From Planctomycetota bacterium (GTDB lineage: Bacteria; Planctomycetota; Uabimicrobiia; Uabimicrobiales; Uabimicrobiaceae): a stretch of 64,000 nucleotides of DNA. A model generated the notes under the pieces. That model was given only the letters and a program-made list of their open reading frames with translations, made no database searches and was not told the origin of the DNA. The stretch covers positions 149,475-213,474 of the forward strand of contig JAJDCR010000024.1 of NCBI GenBank assembly GCA_029260735.1, written 5' to 3'. Positions 43,039-51,751 of the stretch are shown here, in pieces (the first letter of the stretch is position 1; each line of letters starts with the position of its first letter). Position numbers and translations under genes: made by a program.

Positions 43039-44484
43039 ATGAAAAGAACTCTATTTTTTAGTTTATTGATTATAATTTCTTTTACTCTAAATCCCATTTT
43101 AGCACAAATGGGGCCTGGTGGGCCCAAAATGGGTGGTGGCCCCAAAATGGGTGGTGGCCCCAAAATGGGCGGTGGGCCTCAAATACCAAAGATTCCTATT
43201 CCCAGCGGAGGGGGAATGCCCAAAATGCCTTCCAATCCTTTTGGGGGAGGAATGCCCAAAATGCCTTCCAATCCTTTTGGGGGTGGAATGCCAAAAATGC
43301 CCAGCATGGATATGGACGTGAGTAAAATATTTTCTGCTTTTCCAAAAAACTTCCAAGGGCAAATTCAAAAAGAAATCCAAGCAGTGGCTCAAACCAATTT
43401 AAAAAGTATGATCCAAAAGGTGGGCTTGAAGAACTTACCTGCTCCAAATAATCAAATTTGGCAAGGCTTAGGCTACAGTGCTATTGTTACTAGAATTATG
43501 AAGTTGCAAGGAGTAACTAATCCACAAGGGATTACCGATGTTTCTAAACAAAAAGGGCAAATGGGTGTAGATCCTCGCACTTCCCAAAAAATGGCCAATG
43601 AGTTCATTAAGGCACAAAATCTTCCCAAAGAGTACGAAAAAGTTATGCGCGATGTCTTAAAAAGTAGCTACGGAATTGACTCGGGCAAAAATCGGGGCAG
43701 AGAAGATGAAAGCCGAGAAAATCAAGATGAAAACCGAGAGGACCAAGAAGAAGAGCAAGATGAAAACCGAGAAGACCAAGAAGAAGATGAAGATGAACGC
43801 CGAGAGGATACTCAAGAAGATGCCCAAGAAGCCGCAGAGGATGCTAACGACAACAATGATAGTAACTATAGCACAAGTAGCTCGGACAGCTCTGATAGTG
43901 GAATAAAGGGGTATTTCTTTAAAGGTAGCCAGTACATCCGTTACAACGTAAGTTCAAAATCAAAAGAATCAGGGCCTTCTTCTCTCAGTTCTCAGTGGCC
44001 GGGTCTTTGGTCCAATGTTGATGCGGCTGTTAATTGGGGAGATGGCTATATTTATTTCTTTAAAGGAAGCCAATGGATGCGCTACGACGCCAGCAGCAAG
44101 CAAAAAGATCGCGGTCCCGAGTCAATAACAAGCTATTGGCCTGGACTACCAAAAAGTGGTATCGATGCTGCAATTAATTGGGGAGATGGCTATGTTTATT
44201 TCTTTAAAGGGAGTAAATATTTACGCTACACTGTAAGCCCTCGCCAAAAAAGTGGCGGCGCTCGTTACATTAAGAATAAGTGGTCGGGACTATCTGGTAG
44301 TATAGACGCAGCTGTTAATTGGGGTGGGAAATACGCTTACTTTTTTAAAGGAAGTAAATACATCCGTTACAAAATCAAAAACTACAATAGAAGCAGTAGT
44401 TACAAATCAATTAATAGAACATGGTCGGACTTGTGGTCTAGTAAGATTGGAGCGGCAACTTATTGGCAAAATTCTTCTGAGTAA
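43039..44484 (+). CDS. Secreted hemopexin-repeat protein with Gly/Met/Pro-rich N-terminus
   Basis: 481 residues. Signal peptide KRTLFFSLLIIISFTLNPILA. Residues 24-90 hold tandem PKMGGG (18-base DNA unit, three times) and MPKMPSNPFGGG (36-base unit, two and a half times). A helical domain (about 100-225) and an acidic, Glu/Asp/Arg-rich linker follow. From about 288 there are four hemopexin-like repeats (Y/F-FKGS-x-Y-I/L-R-Y and WPGL-x-x-x-IDAA), which normally form a four-bladed propeller for protein or metal/heme binding. No catalytic motif. Convergent with the SRPBCC gene across a hairpin. Function unknown. Hemopexin repeats are mostly known from eukaryotes and a limited set of bacteria. Confidence 0.8.
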   Translation: MKRTLFFSLLIIISFTLNPILAQMGPGGPKMGGGPKMGGGPKMGGGPQIPKIPIPSGGGMPKMPSNPFGGGMPKMPSNPFGGGMPKMPSMDMDVSKIFSAFPKNFQGQIQKEIQAVAQTNLKSMIQKVGLKNLPAPNNQIWQGLGYSAIVTRIMKLQGVTNPQGITDVSKQKGQMGVDPRTSQKMANEFIKAQNLPKEYEKVMRDVLKSSYGIDSGKNRGREDESRENQDENREDQEEEQDENREDQEEDEDERREDTQEDAQEAAEDANDNNDSNYSTSSSDSSDSGIKGYFFKGSQYIRYNVSSKSKESGPSSLSSQWPGLWSNVDAAVNWGDGYIYFFKGSQWMRYDASSKQKDRGPESITSYWPGLPKSGIDAAINWGDGYVYFFKGSKYLRYTVSPRQKSGGARYIKNKWSGLSGSIDAAVNWGGKYAYFFKGSKYIRYKIKNYNRSSSYKSINRTWSDLWSSKIGAATYWQNSSE

Positions 44485-44498
44485 TTAAGATAAGATGT

Positions 44499-44523
44499 AC
44501 GGACACCTATAAAAGGTGTCCGT
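44499..44523. terminator. Hairpin between convergent genes
   Basis: A 10-bp perfect stem (acggacacct / aggtgtccgt) with a five-base loop, 15 bases after the hemopexin gene and 10 before the SRPBCC stop. T runs are short on both sides, so it is a plausible shared terminator but not a strong one. Confidence 0.55.
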
Positions 44524-44532
44524 TAAAATGAC

Positions 44533-45183
44533 TTATTCTTCGTCTTCTTCCATACCCAATTCTTCGTCTTCTTCCATATCCAGCTCTTCGTCTTCTTCCA
44601 TATCAGCACCTTCGTCTACCATCTCAGGCTCAAGAAGCTCTGGTTCAGCTGTAATGATAGATCTCTGTTCTTTTTCCACCAATTTTTTTAATTTCCCCAT
44701 ATCATTATTTAGCTTATCTTGGGCTAAAGTAGTGATTAAGGAAGCAAAAAGTTTTCCCATAAAGGTTTTGTACTGCGAAGTTTGCTCTAAGCTTAGAATT
44801 GTCTTACCTTCGGTTTCATTGAGGGTATAAATTGCTTTGGAATAAAAAGCTTCGTTTGTAATGGAAACTGTTAGTAATTCGTTAACTCTAAAATCTAAAA
44901 CTTCCGTTTCCATAAAATAATCTTGGCCATCAACAACTATCTTTTCTCGCGATCGAGCTCCGATAGCAAGTTCTGGATCAGTTAAAGGAGTAGATTCCTT
45001 GAATCCATCAATCCATTTCATCAACTTCTCTGGTTCTGTGATGTAAGGATAAACAGCAGAGGCTGGGGCTTCTATCATAACTTCAGCTGTATTTTTTGAT
45101 TCATCGTAAGTGGCAACTTGGGCAATAACCAAAATAAGAACCAAAACAAAAATGACAGCGAGCACTTTTCCAAATTTTTTCAT
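44533..45183 (-). CDS. Membrane-anchored SRPBCC (polyketide cyclase/dehydrase-like) protein
   Basis: 216 residues. An N-terminal membrane anchor (VLAVIFVLVLILVIAQVATY) is followed by an SRPBCC/START-like domain: EVMIEAPASAVYPYITEPEKLMKW at its start, then FKESTPLTDPELAIGARSRE, and a long final helix with GKLFASLITTLAQDKLNNDMGKL. The domain is a generic lipid/hydrophobic-ligand cavity and the ligand is unknown. The last 30 residues are an acidic tandem repeat (MEEDEEL twice or more), encoded by a DNA repeat of about 24 bases at about 44536-44606. Convergent with the hemopexin gene. Confidence 0.8.
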   Translation of the reverse strand: MKKFGKVLAVIFVLVLILVIAQVATYDESKNTAEVMIEAPASAVYPYITEPEKLMKWIDGFKESTPLTDPELAIGARSREKIVVDGQDYFMETEVLDFRVNELLTVSITNEAFYSKAIYTLNETEGKTILSLEQTSQYKTFMGKLFASLITTLAQDKLNNDMGKLKKLVEKEQRSIITAEPELLEPEMVDEGADMEEDEELDMEEDEELGMEEDEE

Positions 45184-45357
45184 TAATTATCTCCTTGCAG
45201 ACCCAAAAAAGAAGGGCCCAAAAACTAAGTTTCCCATGTTTGGCCTCTAAGAATTTGTATCTGAGAAAAAGCTTTTGTATAATCAGAGGAAACCATTCCT
45301 CTAGGCCAGTTAAAATCTCTAAATAGATTCTAACAGTTATAAAAACAAGGTTATTCT

Positions 45358-46227
45358 ATGCCATTGCCAAAGAAAAGACAAGAAAAAATTCCCCTCTCTT
45401 TGCTTTGGATAAACCTTTTCAGCTTAGATGCTCCGGTGGTCGCTGTTTCTTGGCAATGGCTTTTGTCTTTCATACTAGAGCTTGAGCTTAGCTACGCGCA
45501 ATACCTTGTTCTTTTTAATACAGTCTGGATTATCTACACCATAGATCGTTACCTTGACGCCCGCTCCATTAAAAAGGAAAGACTCCGTTTACCTCGCCAT
45601 CAATTTCACGCCCGCTATTCTCGACTCTTAGTCTTTTTTTTGGGAACCGTTTTGTTCATCACAACAGCAGTAGCTTTTTATTTTTTAGACAAAAATATTC
45701 TCTACCAGGGAACCTTACTCTCTTTTTTAGTCCTTGGCTATATGCTTATAGCACATCATTTTCTAAAAGGCATGGAAAACTCTTTAGCTTTATTCCTTTT
45801 GAGCAAGGAAGTTCTTGTCGGAATCCTATTTTCGTCAGGTACTTTTTTAGTTATTTCGACCAGGGCTCCTTTTTCTCAGTGGGGAATTGCTGCCCTATTT
45901 TTTGCAGTTTTATGTTTTTTGAATTGCGCTTGGATTTCTCTTTGGGAAAAAGAATGTGATGAACATCAAGAGCAAAGATCTTTAGCCACTTGCTATGAAA
46001 ATTTAGAAGAAGTGCTCATTTGGGGCACTATGGGGTTTTTGGGGATAGCTCTTGGGGGAAGTTTTTTATCAGAAAGTTCTTGGAAATGGTTTTATGGTTG
46101 TGCTTTTGTTAGCGCTGGGGGCTTGCTTGCTTTATATTTTTTAAAAGACAGAGTCGGGCTATTCACAAAAAGAGTCGGAGCCGACTTGGTCTTGTGGATT
46201 CCTCTTCTACTATGGAGTTTCCAGTAA
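45358..46227 (+). CDS. UbiA-like integral membrane protein
   Basis: 289 residues with about seven to eight membrane helices. The loop after helix 2 has NTVWIIYTIDRYLDARSIKKERLRLPRHQFH, with acidic D-RYLD in the place of the UbiA first Asp-rich (N-D-x-x-D) motif. A second acidic region, WEKECDEHQEQRSLA, follows helix 5 and resembles the D-x-x-D-xxx-G region. UbiA-type enzymes transfer prenyl groups to quinone or heme precursors. Here both motifs are divergent, so function is open. It ends with a stop inside a 21-base tandem duplication. No neighbour on the same strand. Confidence 0.6.
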   Translation: MPLPKKRQEKIPLSLLWINLFSLDAPVVAVSWQWLLSFILELELSYAQYLVLFNTVWIIYTIDRYLDARSIKKERLRLPRHQFHARYSRLLVFFLGTVLFITTAVAFYFLDKNILYQGTLLSFLVLGYMLIAHHFLKGMENSLALFLLSKEVLVGILFSSGTFLVISTRAPFSQWGIAALFFAVLCFLNCAWISLWEKECDEHQEQRSLATCYENLEEVLIWGTMGFLGIALGGSFLSESSWKWFYGCAFVSAGGLLALYFLKDRVGLFTKRVGADLVLWIPLLLWSFQ

Positions 46228-46250
46228 ACACTATGGAGTTTCCAGTAGAC
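46209..46250 (+). repeat. 21-base tandem duplication across the stop codon
   Basis: Two units (actatggagtttccagta-aac and the same with one change) at 46209-46229 and 46230-46250. The first contains the stop TAA of the membrane protein, so the second is not translated. Confidence 0.85.
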
Positions 46251-46255
46251 ATTTT

Positions 46256-46520
46256 CTAGCTGCAGCCTTTGTATTTTTTCCCTTCCACGGTGGATTTTGA
46301 GTAGAAAAGAGTTTCACGCAAAGGCGCAAAGAAAAGCAAAAGAAGATGTAAAAAATCTTTCTATTGATCTTGATGAAATTCTCCGAATTTATCTCTTGCC
46401 TGGATTCTTTTTCTCCTTGGCGTCTTTGCGTCTTTGCGTGAAACTCTTTTCTTTCTTTAACTTTAAGGCGCACTCTTTTCACTCTACCTTAAAAATATAC
46501 AAATCCAAATGCCTGTTTTT
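46256..46520 (+). repeat. Dispersed palindromic repeat A, copy 4
   Basis: Arms near 46303-46327 and 46431-46455. Left flank (tgcagcctttgtattttttc, then ccacggtggattttgag) and right flank (aaatccaaatgcctgttttt) match flanks of copies 2 and 3 in reverse. Frames in both directions translate to FHAK-type peptides that are not real genes. It fills the 360-base gap between the membrane protein and the kinase gene. Confidence 0.85.
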
Positions 46521-46587
46521 TCTTCTTATTTTTTCTATCCTTTAGCCCTTTTTTGTTTCCGTGTGTGAGAAGCCTATAATAAAATTC

Positions 46588-49500
46588 TCAATGCTCAAAA
46601 TTTTGAGCTTCCCATATCATTACCTTCCCCGCAATGCTTGCCGTACTAAAGCTTTCTTTACTGGGATGAAAAGCTATTGCCGAAATCGGAGAAGAGTGAC
46701 CTCGGAGTTTTCCAATTTGTTGCCCACTTTCTAAGTTCCAAAGACTAACAGTTTTGTCACGAGATGCCGAAACGAGCATTTTATTGTCATGAGAAAAGGT
46801 AAGGCAAGTGACAGACATTCTATGTCCTTTGAGCTCTTTAACCTCTTGATAAGTTTCTGTTTCCCAAATACGACAAGCATGGTCTCCTCCACCTGAGGCA
46901 AGGAATTGTCCATCAGGAGAGAAGGACAAAGTTAAAACCTCTCCTTTGTGAGCTTGCTTTTGGACAACATATTTCATTTCTTCTAAATCAACCACACGAA
47001 GATGTCCACTACTATGCCCTATGGCTAAATGCTTATGATCGGGAGAGAGAGCTGCGCAGTTAGCGTGGCGATCAAAAATGGGAATTAGGTAGTCAAAACC
47101 ATGTTCTAAGAGAGCCAGTAAACTAACACGCCAAGTTCCTCCTGATTTTTTTAAGAGTTCAAAGTCCGCTATAGGAACTCCTTGGAAACTAGCCAAAAAA
47201 GGTGCTGCAAAGTAAATTCCCGGAGAGAACTGCATAGAAGATTCTCCTCGATCCTGCTTAATTTGGCGGCTCCAAACAGGCGCATAAGACTCCGTATTCC
47301 AAATACTAACCCGATTATCATTGCTTGCGACGACCAAATAATCACCATCTTGGCTGTAATTCAATCCCCAGATTCTTTTGTAGTGAGCATCCAGAACAAC
47401 AGGATGAGGAGCTTGCCAGCGGGCCTTCCCTGATTGTAGGTAAAGACGAAAAGTACTTGTATTTCCCCAGCTATCCACAGCTTCGATGGGAATAACCCAT
47501 TTGTCGGATATTAGGTATTTATCGTCCAAATAGACTTCTGTTTTCCAAGAATGTTTTGATGAACTCTCAAAAGAAACTTCTTCCGAAGCTACCACGAGGC
47601 TTTTAATTCCCGAAACGTCAATAATCTCTCCCTCAATTATAACCTTGTTTCCATAAACAGCAGAATCAGGTAAAGGATTTAAAACCCTAATCTCAGGAGC
47701 TTGATTCTCCTTGGGTAGGGTACACCTTTGGTAGTTCTTTGTCCCCATGGTATCGCGAGCAATGAGAGTTATTTCTGTCGTCACTAGATTTTCTGAGGGA
47801 ATGATCATTTCCCATTTTTGAAAGCCCTTCTCTTTTGCTTTTGCTTGGTGTTTTTGAAAAGAAATGGAAGTGATACCACTATCATCATAAGCAGACCCTA
47901 AAATAATCACTTGGCGATTCAAAGAATCCATCTTAACTTCTTCAATTACAAAATGAGGAGGAGTGATATCGACCTTTAATAAAAAAGTTTCGATTTTATA
48001 GGCATACTGATCTTGCTCATAGCTTAAGGTGATAAGATCTTTTCCCTCAGAGATAATAATTTCTGTGGTGTATTCTTCTCCTTCTCTCCTCAAAGGAGTT
48101 CCGTTTATTTTCAAAAAATGAGGAAGGATTTCCAAGGGGGCAAAAACTCTTACTTCAACAACCCGACTACTTAGAGTTTCTCTCCTTTTTGGACTTATAA
48201 TCAAACATTTGCGAAGAGTTCCTTCCATAAGTTCTTCGGCTTTTTCCAATCGATTGCCACGAATGACGGGGTTAGGAATTGTTTTGGCAATCTCCATTGC
48301 TTTCCAGTAATTCTTTTGGAGAAGGGCTTGCTGGTAGTCTTTTAGTTTTTCTAATTTATTAATCTCTTCTTGGAGTTTTCTTACCTTTGATGCAGGTAAA
48401 AAAGCGGGTAGTTTCTCAAAAATTCTCTCTGCTTCGGTAACATCATTTTCCGTAACTGCTTTCCAAAATAGATCTAGGTAAGATCTAGCCTGGATTCTCT
48501 CCGCTTGTCGATGAAGAATTTTTTTGTGTTTGGGATGTCCTTGGTAGCGATAAATTGTTTCTAAAGCTTGGGAATAATTTTTAGCGGAAATTTCTTTTTC
48601 AACATCTTTTTGAGTAGTGAAAAAAAGTAAATAATCATGGTAAGAATTCGCCCAAGGAGAAGGGAAAATAGAGCGGGAAAGAACTTTTTTTACTTGAGAC
48701 CAGTTGCGCTCTCTTTGCCAGTAAGCCACTTCGGACAAAGAACTATTTCTCCAAAGCTCTTCGGCTTCTTCACTCGGTTTGATTTTCCACGCCTCTTCAG
48801 ACCATTGAGAGGCTTTGTCATACTGTTTTCTCATGAGAGCAGTAACCGCTAAGTTTTGATACTCTTGATATTGTTGTTTTTCTTGGTAGCTTTGGGCCAA
48901 AAAAATACCAAAAGAAAAGAACAAAACAAAAATACTAAACAAAGCAACCCAGCGGAGCCATTTTACTTTTTTCGCCTGAAAAGCTTCTCGAATAGCTTGG
49001 GAAAATTCCGTTGCGCTTTGGTAGCGTAAATCAGGATCAGGAGCAAGAGCTTTTTCTAAGACGCGGTCAAAAGAGACGGGGACAGCTCTATTTTTCTGAC
49101 TCGCAGCAATCGGGGTTTCTTGGAGTAAGTTACAAGTCCACTCTTCGATAGTGTTGCCCGAAAAAGGTAAAGTCCCCGTTAGCATTTCATATAAACAAAC
49201 GGCACTAGCGTAAAGGTCGCTCCGTCGATCGATTCGGTCCCCCAAAAGTTGCTCGGGAGACATGTAGGCGATTGTTCCCAAAATGGCATTGCTTTGCTCG
49301 TTTTCCCAGCAGGCAACTCCAAAGTCGAGGAGAAGGAGGTGAGGCTTTCCTTTTTTCTCGCCAATCATAATATTAGAAGGCTTGACATCTCGGTGCAGAA
49401 GATCACGTTCGTGAGCTTCACTGAGGCAATTTAAAAGTTGTAGATTTAGATGAACGATTTGGCTCAGAGGTAGAATTTGTTTTTTTAAGATGTTTTTGAG

Positions 49501-49791
49501 AGTATTTCCCTCAACATACTCAACAACGAGATAGAGGGTTCGCTCCCACTCGCCAATTTCCCGAACGGCAATGACCGACTCGTGAACAAAATGAGTGGCC
49601 ACACGAATCTCATTGTAAAACTGTTTTCTTTGTTTAACGTCTTCTACATATTCATGGCGCAAAAATTTTAGGGCAACGGTCTTTCCCGATAAAAGGTCTT
49701 GGGCCTTGTAAACAACACCTGTTCCTCCCTGACCAATTTTTTCTTCAATTTGGTATTTTTGCTGAATGATTACTCCGGGCAAAATATCCAT
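46588..49791 (-). CDS. Ser/Thr protein kinase with WD40 repeats
   Basis: 1067 residues. An N-terminal Hanks-type kinase (about 12-265): glycine loop GQGGTGVVYKA, Lys42 in VALKF, Glu61 on helix C, HRDVKPSN (133-140; D135, K137, N140) and DFG (156-158). A single membrane helix lies at about 275-298 (WVALFSIFVLFFSFGIFLA). A long extracytoplasmic part has helical repeats, a beta-rich section (about 550-790), then WD40-like blades (from about 800) with LAIGHSSGHLRVVDLEE, LSFSPDGQFLASGGGDHACRIWE and LTFSHDNKMLVSASRDKTVSLWN. Expected to sense external state and phosphorylate cytoplasmic targets. Follows lepB on the same strand, 9 bases away. Confidence 0.92.
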   Translation of the reverse strand: MDILPGVIIQQKYQIEEKIGQGGTGVVYKAQDLLSGKTVALKFLRHEYVEDVKQRKQFYNEIRVATHFVHESVIAVREIGEWERTLYLVVEYVEGNTLKNILKKQILPLSQIVHLNLQLLNCLSEAHERDLLHRDVKPSNIMIGEKKGKPHLLLLDFGVACWENEQSNAILGTIAYMSPEQLLGDRIDRRSDLYASAVCLYEMLTGTLPFSGNTIEEWTCNLLQETPIAASQKNRAVPVSFDRVLEKALAPDPDLRYQSATEFSQAIREAFQAKKVKWLRWVALFSIFVLFFSFGIFLAQSYQEKQQYQEYQNLAVTALMRKQYDKASQWSEEAWKIKPSEEAEELWRNSSLSEVAYWQRERNWSQVKKVLSRSIFPSPWANSYHDYLLFFTTQKDVEKEISAKNYSQALETIYRYQGHPKHKKILHRQAERIQARSYLDLFWKAVTENDVTEAERIFEKLPAFLPASKVRKLQEEINKLEKLKDYQQALLQKNYWKAMEIAKTIPNPVIRGNRLEKAEELMEGTLRKCLIISPKRRETLSSRVVEVRVFAPLEILPHFLKINGTPLRREGEEYTTEIIISEGKDLITLSYEQDQYAYKIETFLLKVDITPPHFVIEEVKMDSLNRQVIILGSAYDDSGITSISFQKHQAKAKEKGFQKWEMIIPSENLVTTEITLIARDTMGTKNYQRCTLPKENQAPEIRVLNPLPDSAVYGNKVIIEGEIIDVSGIKSLVVASEEVSFESSSKHSWKTEVYLDDKYLISDKWVIPIEAVDSWGNTSTFRLYLQSGKARWQAPHPVVLDAHYKRIWGLNYSQDGDYLVVASNDNRVSIWNTESYAPVWSRQIKQDRGESSMQFSPGIYFAAPFLASFQGVPIADFELLKKSGGTWRVSLLALLEHGFDYLIPIFDRHANCAALSPDHKHLAIGHSSGHLRVVDLEEMKYVVQKQAHKGEVLTLSFSPDGQFLASGGGDHACRIWETETYQEVKELKGHRMSVTCLTFSHDNKMLVSASRDKTVSLWNLESGQQIGKLRGHSSPISAIAFHPSKESFSTASIAGKVMIWEAQNFEH

Positions 49792-49800
49792 GTCTCTGCC

Positions 49801-50463
49801 TTATTTTAAGAGTTTCCCGCGAGGAAACCAGATAAGAGAAGCTTTTCCAAGTAAATTTCTTTTTGAAACCCAGCCCCAAAAACGAGCGTCCTTACTATTT
49901 TTACTATTATCTCCCAAAACAAAATAGCAATCCTTAGGGACAATGAGAGGAGCTTGGGTGGCAAACATAGGGAGCAAGCCAAAAGAACTTTTTCCCAAAA
50001 TTTTGAGTTTCTGGTTGTTTTTGTGATGGCCTATAGTCCAGCCTCCATAAGAAAAATGGCGAAATGGCTCTTCATCCAAAGGAACATCATCGACATATAC
50101 TTTTCCATATTTGATTTCGATTTTATCGCCAGGTAAACCGATCAATCTTTTCACAATAAAAGTTTCATGATCTTCGACAGAAACAAAAATGACAATATCG
50201 CCGCGCTTAAGAGGTAATAGGCGAGAGATTCCCTTGAGAGCAAAAATTCGATCACCATGCCACTTAGGACTTCCATGCAAAGTAGGCTCCATAGAACCGC
50301 TGGGGATTTGGTAGCCTTCGACAAAAAGAGTGGTGAATATTAAATAAAAAATACTGACAAAAACAATCGTTTTATTCCACTCTAAAATGAACTTAATACC
50401 ACGATTACGAAAGAGAGGGTGTTTTTTTTCCTTCGGATAAAAATAGTAATCCGCTTTGACCAT
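49801..50463 (-). CDS. lepB: Signal peptidase I
   Basis: 220 residues. Membrane anchor at about 31-48 (KTIVFVSIFYLIFTTLFV). Catalytic Ser57 in QIPSGSMEPTL and Lys105 in VKRLIGLPGDKIEI. The conserved box VLGDNSKNSKDARFWG follows near the C-terminus. It removes signal peptides from secreted proteins, which fits the many secreted proteins here. Read with the kinase gene as a probable two-gene operon (9-base gap). The SD (AAGGA) is about 11 bases before ATG 50463. Confidence 0.95.
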   Translation of the reverse strand: MVKADYYFYPKEKKHPLFRNRGIKFILEWNKTIVFVSIFYLIFTTLFVEGYQIPSGSMEPTLHGSPKWHGDRIFALKGISRLLPLKRGDIVIFVSVEDHETFIVKRLIGLPGDKIEIKYGKVYVDDVPLDEEPFRHFSYGGWTIGHHKNNQKLKILGKSSFGLLPMFATQAPLIVPKDCYFVLGDNSKNSKDARFWGWVSKRNLLGKASLIWFPRGKLLK

Positions 50464-50602
50464 TTCGGAGTTTTCCTTCTAGGTTTGCATATTTTTGCAT
50501 AATAAGGTCATAACAAAGATTTAGACGTATCATTCATTTTATGCGATGGAAGAAATAAAAGGCAAGAAATTTTTCTCAGGTATATTTTTTGCATAGTTTT
50601 TT

Positions 50603-50611
50603 TGCTAGAAT
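50603..50611 (+). promoter_or_regulatory. Possible extended -10 promoter of the DnaJ gene
   Basis: TGCTAGAAT fits an extended -10 (TGnTAnAAT), with the transcription start expected near 50618 and the DnaJ ATG at 50692. No clear -35 box. No CIRCE (TTAGCACTC-type) inverted repeat was seen in the divergent gap. Confidence 0.35.
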
Positions 50612-50691
50612 ATGAACCTAGGGTTTTTTCTAGAAAAATGCACGCATATTAAAGAAACACAGAAAGAGCCCGATGATTCCAGGAGGAAGAC

Positions 50692-51630
50692 ATGAATCAA
50701 TTGAAAGACTACTATGAAATATTAGGGGTTACGAAGAAATCAGAGCCAGGTGAAATTAAAAACAAATACCGAGATTTAGCCAAGAAATATCACCCTGATA
50801 AAAACCCAAATAACCCTGAAGCAGAAAAGAAATTTAAAGAAATCAACGAAGCTTACGACATTATAGGCGATGCTGATAAGCGCAAGAAGTACGACCATCT
50901 CAAAGAAGGTGGTTATCGTTTTGATGGTTCCAGTCCCTTCTCAGGAGGAGCCGGTGGCCAGGGATTTGAGGGAGACGTAGATATCAATGATATCTTAAGT
51001 TCTTTCTTTGGAAGTGGCTCTCAGGGAGGAAGATCTCCCTTTGGAGGAGGCGCTGGAGGAAGGTCTCCCTTTGGCCAGCAATCGGCTCCCCGGTCAAAAA
51101 AAGGGAATGACCAGACAATTAAACTAGATGTTCCTTTTGATGTTGCCGCCAAAGGAGGAAAATCGAACATAAAGCTCGGTAGCTCCAAAGGTCTTTTTGG
51201 GAGCAAGCCTCGGACGATCACCATTGAAATTCCTGTAGGAGTGGATAGTGGCCAAAAGATCCGTATTCCTCGAGAAGGAGACCCTGGGCTAAACGGAGGA
51301 GCAGCAGGAGACTTGTACATCGAAGTCCAAGTAAAACCTCACCCTGTCTTCAGCCGAGAGGGAATCCACCTCATTTGCGAAAAAACGATCGACTTAAAAG
51401 AAGCTCTTTTAGGCACAAGTATTGCCATACCCACTTTGAAAAATGAAGTAAGCTTAAAAGTACCGGCAGGAGTTCAGCCGGGCAACCAACTCCGAGTTAA
51501 GGGCCAAGGAATCCAAAAAGGATCAGAAGCCGGTGATCTTCTTGTCAAAATCCAAGTTCGCTTACCCAAAAAATTGAGTCCAAAGCAAATAGAATTATTA
51601 GAAGAGTTTGCGAGCCATGGCTTAGAATAA
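50692..51630 (+). CDS. DnaJ-family co-chaperone, CbpA type (no zinc fingers)
   Basis: 312 residues. J domain at 1-70 with HPD at 34-36 (KKYHPDKNPNN). A Gly/Phe/Ser-rich linker follows, with a duplicated GGRSPFGGGAG unit (DNA tandem repeat, about 51028-51072). Then come the two C-terminal substrate-binding domains (DQTIKLDVPFDVAAKGGKSNI and EAGDLLVKIQVRLPKKLSPKQ). The CXXCXGXG zinc-finger region of DnaJ is absent, placing it in the CbpA/DnaJ2 class that stimulates DnaK. SD AGGAGG lies before ATG. The CHAT gene follows 121 bases later on the same strand, beyond a terminator. Confidence 0.9.
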   Translation: MNQLKDYYEILGVTKKSEPGEIKNKYRDLAKKYHPDKNPNNPEAEKKFKEINEAYDIIGDADKRKKYDHLKEGGYRFDGSSPFSGGAGGQGFEGDVDINDILSSFFGSGSQGGRSPFGGGAGGRSPFGQQSAPRSKKGNDQTIKLDVPFDVAAKGGKSNIKLGSSKGLFGSKPRTITIEIPVGVDSGQKIRIPREGDPGLNGGAAGDLYIEVQVKPHPVFSREGIHLICEKTIDLKEALLGTSIAIPTLKNEVSLKVPAGVQPGNQLRVKGQGIQKGSEAGDLLVKIQVRLPKKLSPKQIELLEEFASHGLE

Positions 51631-51633
51631 AAA

Positions 51634-51657
51634 TGAGGCGTGTAAAAACGCGCCTCA
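51634..51657 (+). terminator. Terminator after the DnaJ gene
   Basis: A nine-pair stem (tgaggcgtg / cgcgcctca, one G-T pair) with a TAAAAA loop, followed by gaattctttt. It begins 4 bases after the DnaJ stop. Confidence 0.65.
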
Positions 51658-51751
51658 GAATTCTTTTGAAAAAAGTGTATCATTCTGACAGAACTTCTCT
51701 CTTATTTCTGCCAAATTTCCTTTTTTCCTTTTTTGCCAAAGAGATTGACTC

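Noticed and set aside
43099..43447. Antisense frames over the PKMGGG repeats (HFGATTHFGATT-type peptides)
   Set aside because: They mirror the low-complexity repeats of the hemopexin gene on the other strand.
46231..46545. Open frames giving FHAKTQRR / LRLCVKLF peptides on both strands
   Set aside because: They are translations of the palindromic repeat A. Such frames occur in many genomes and are not genes.
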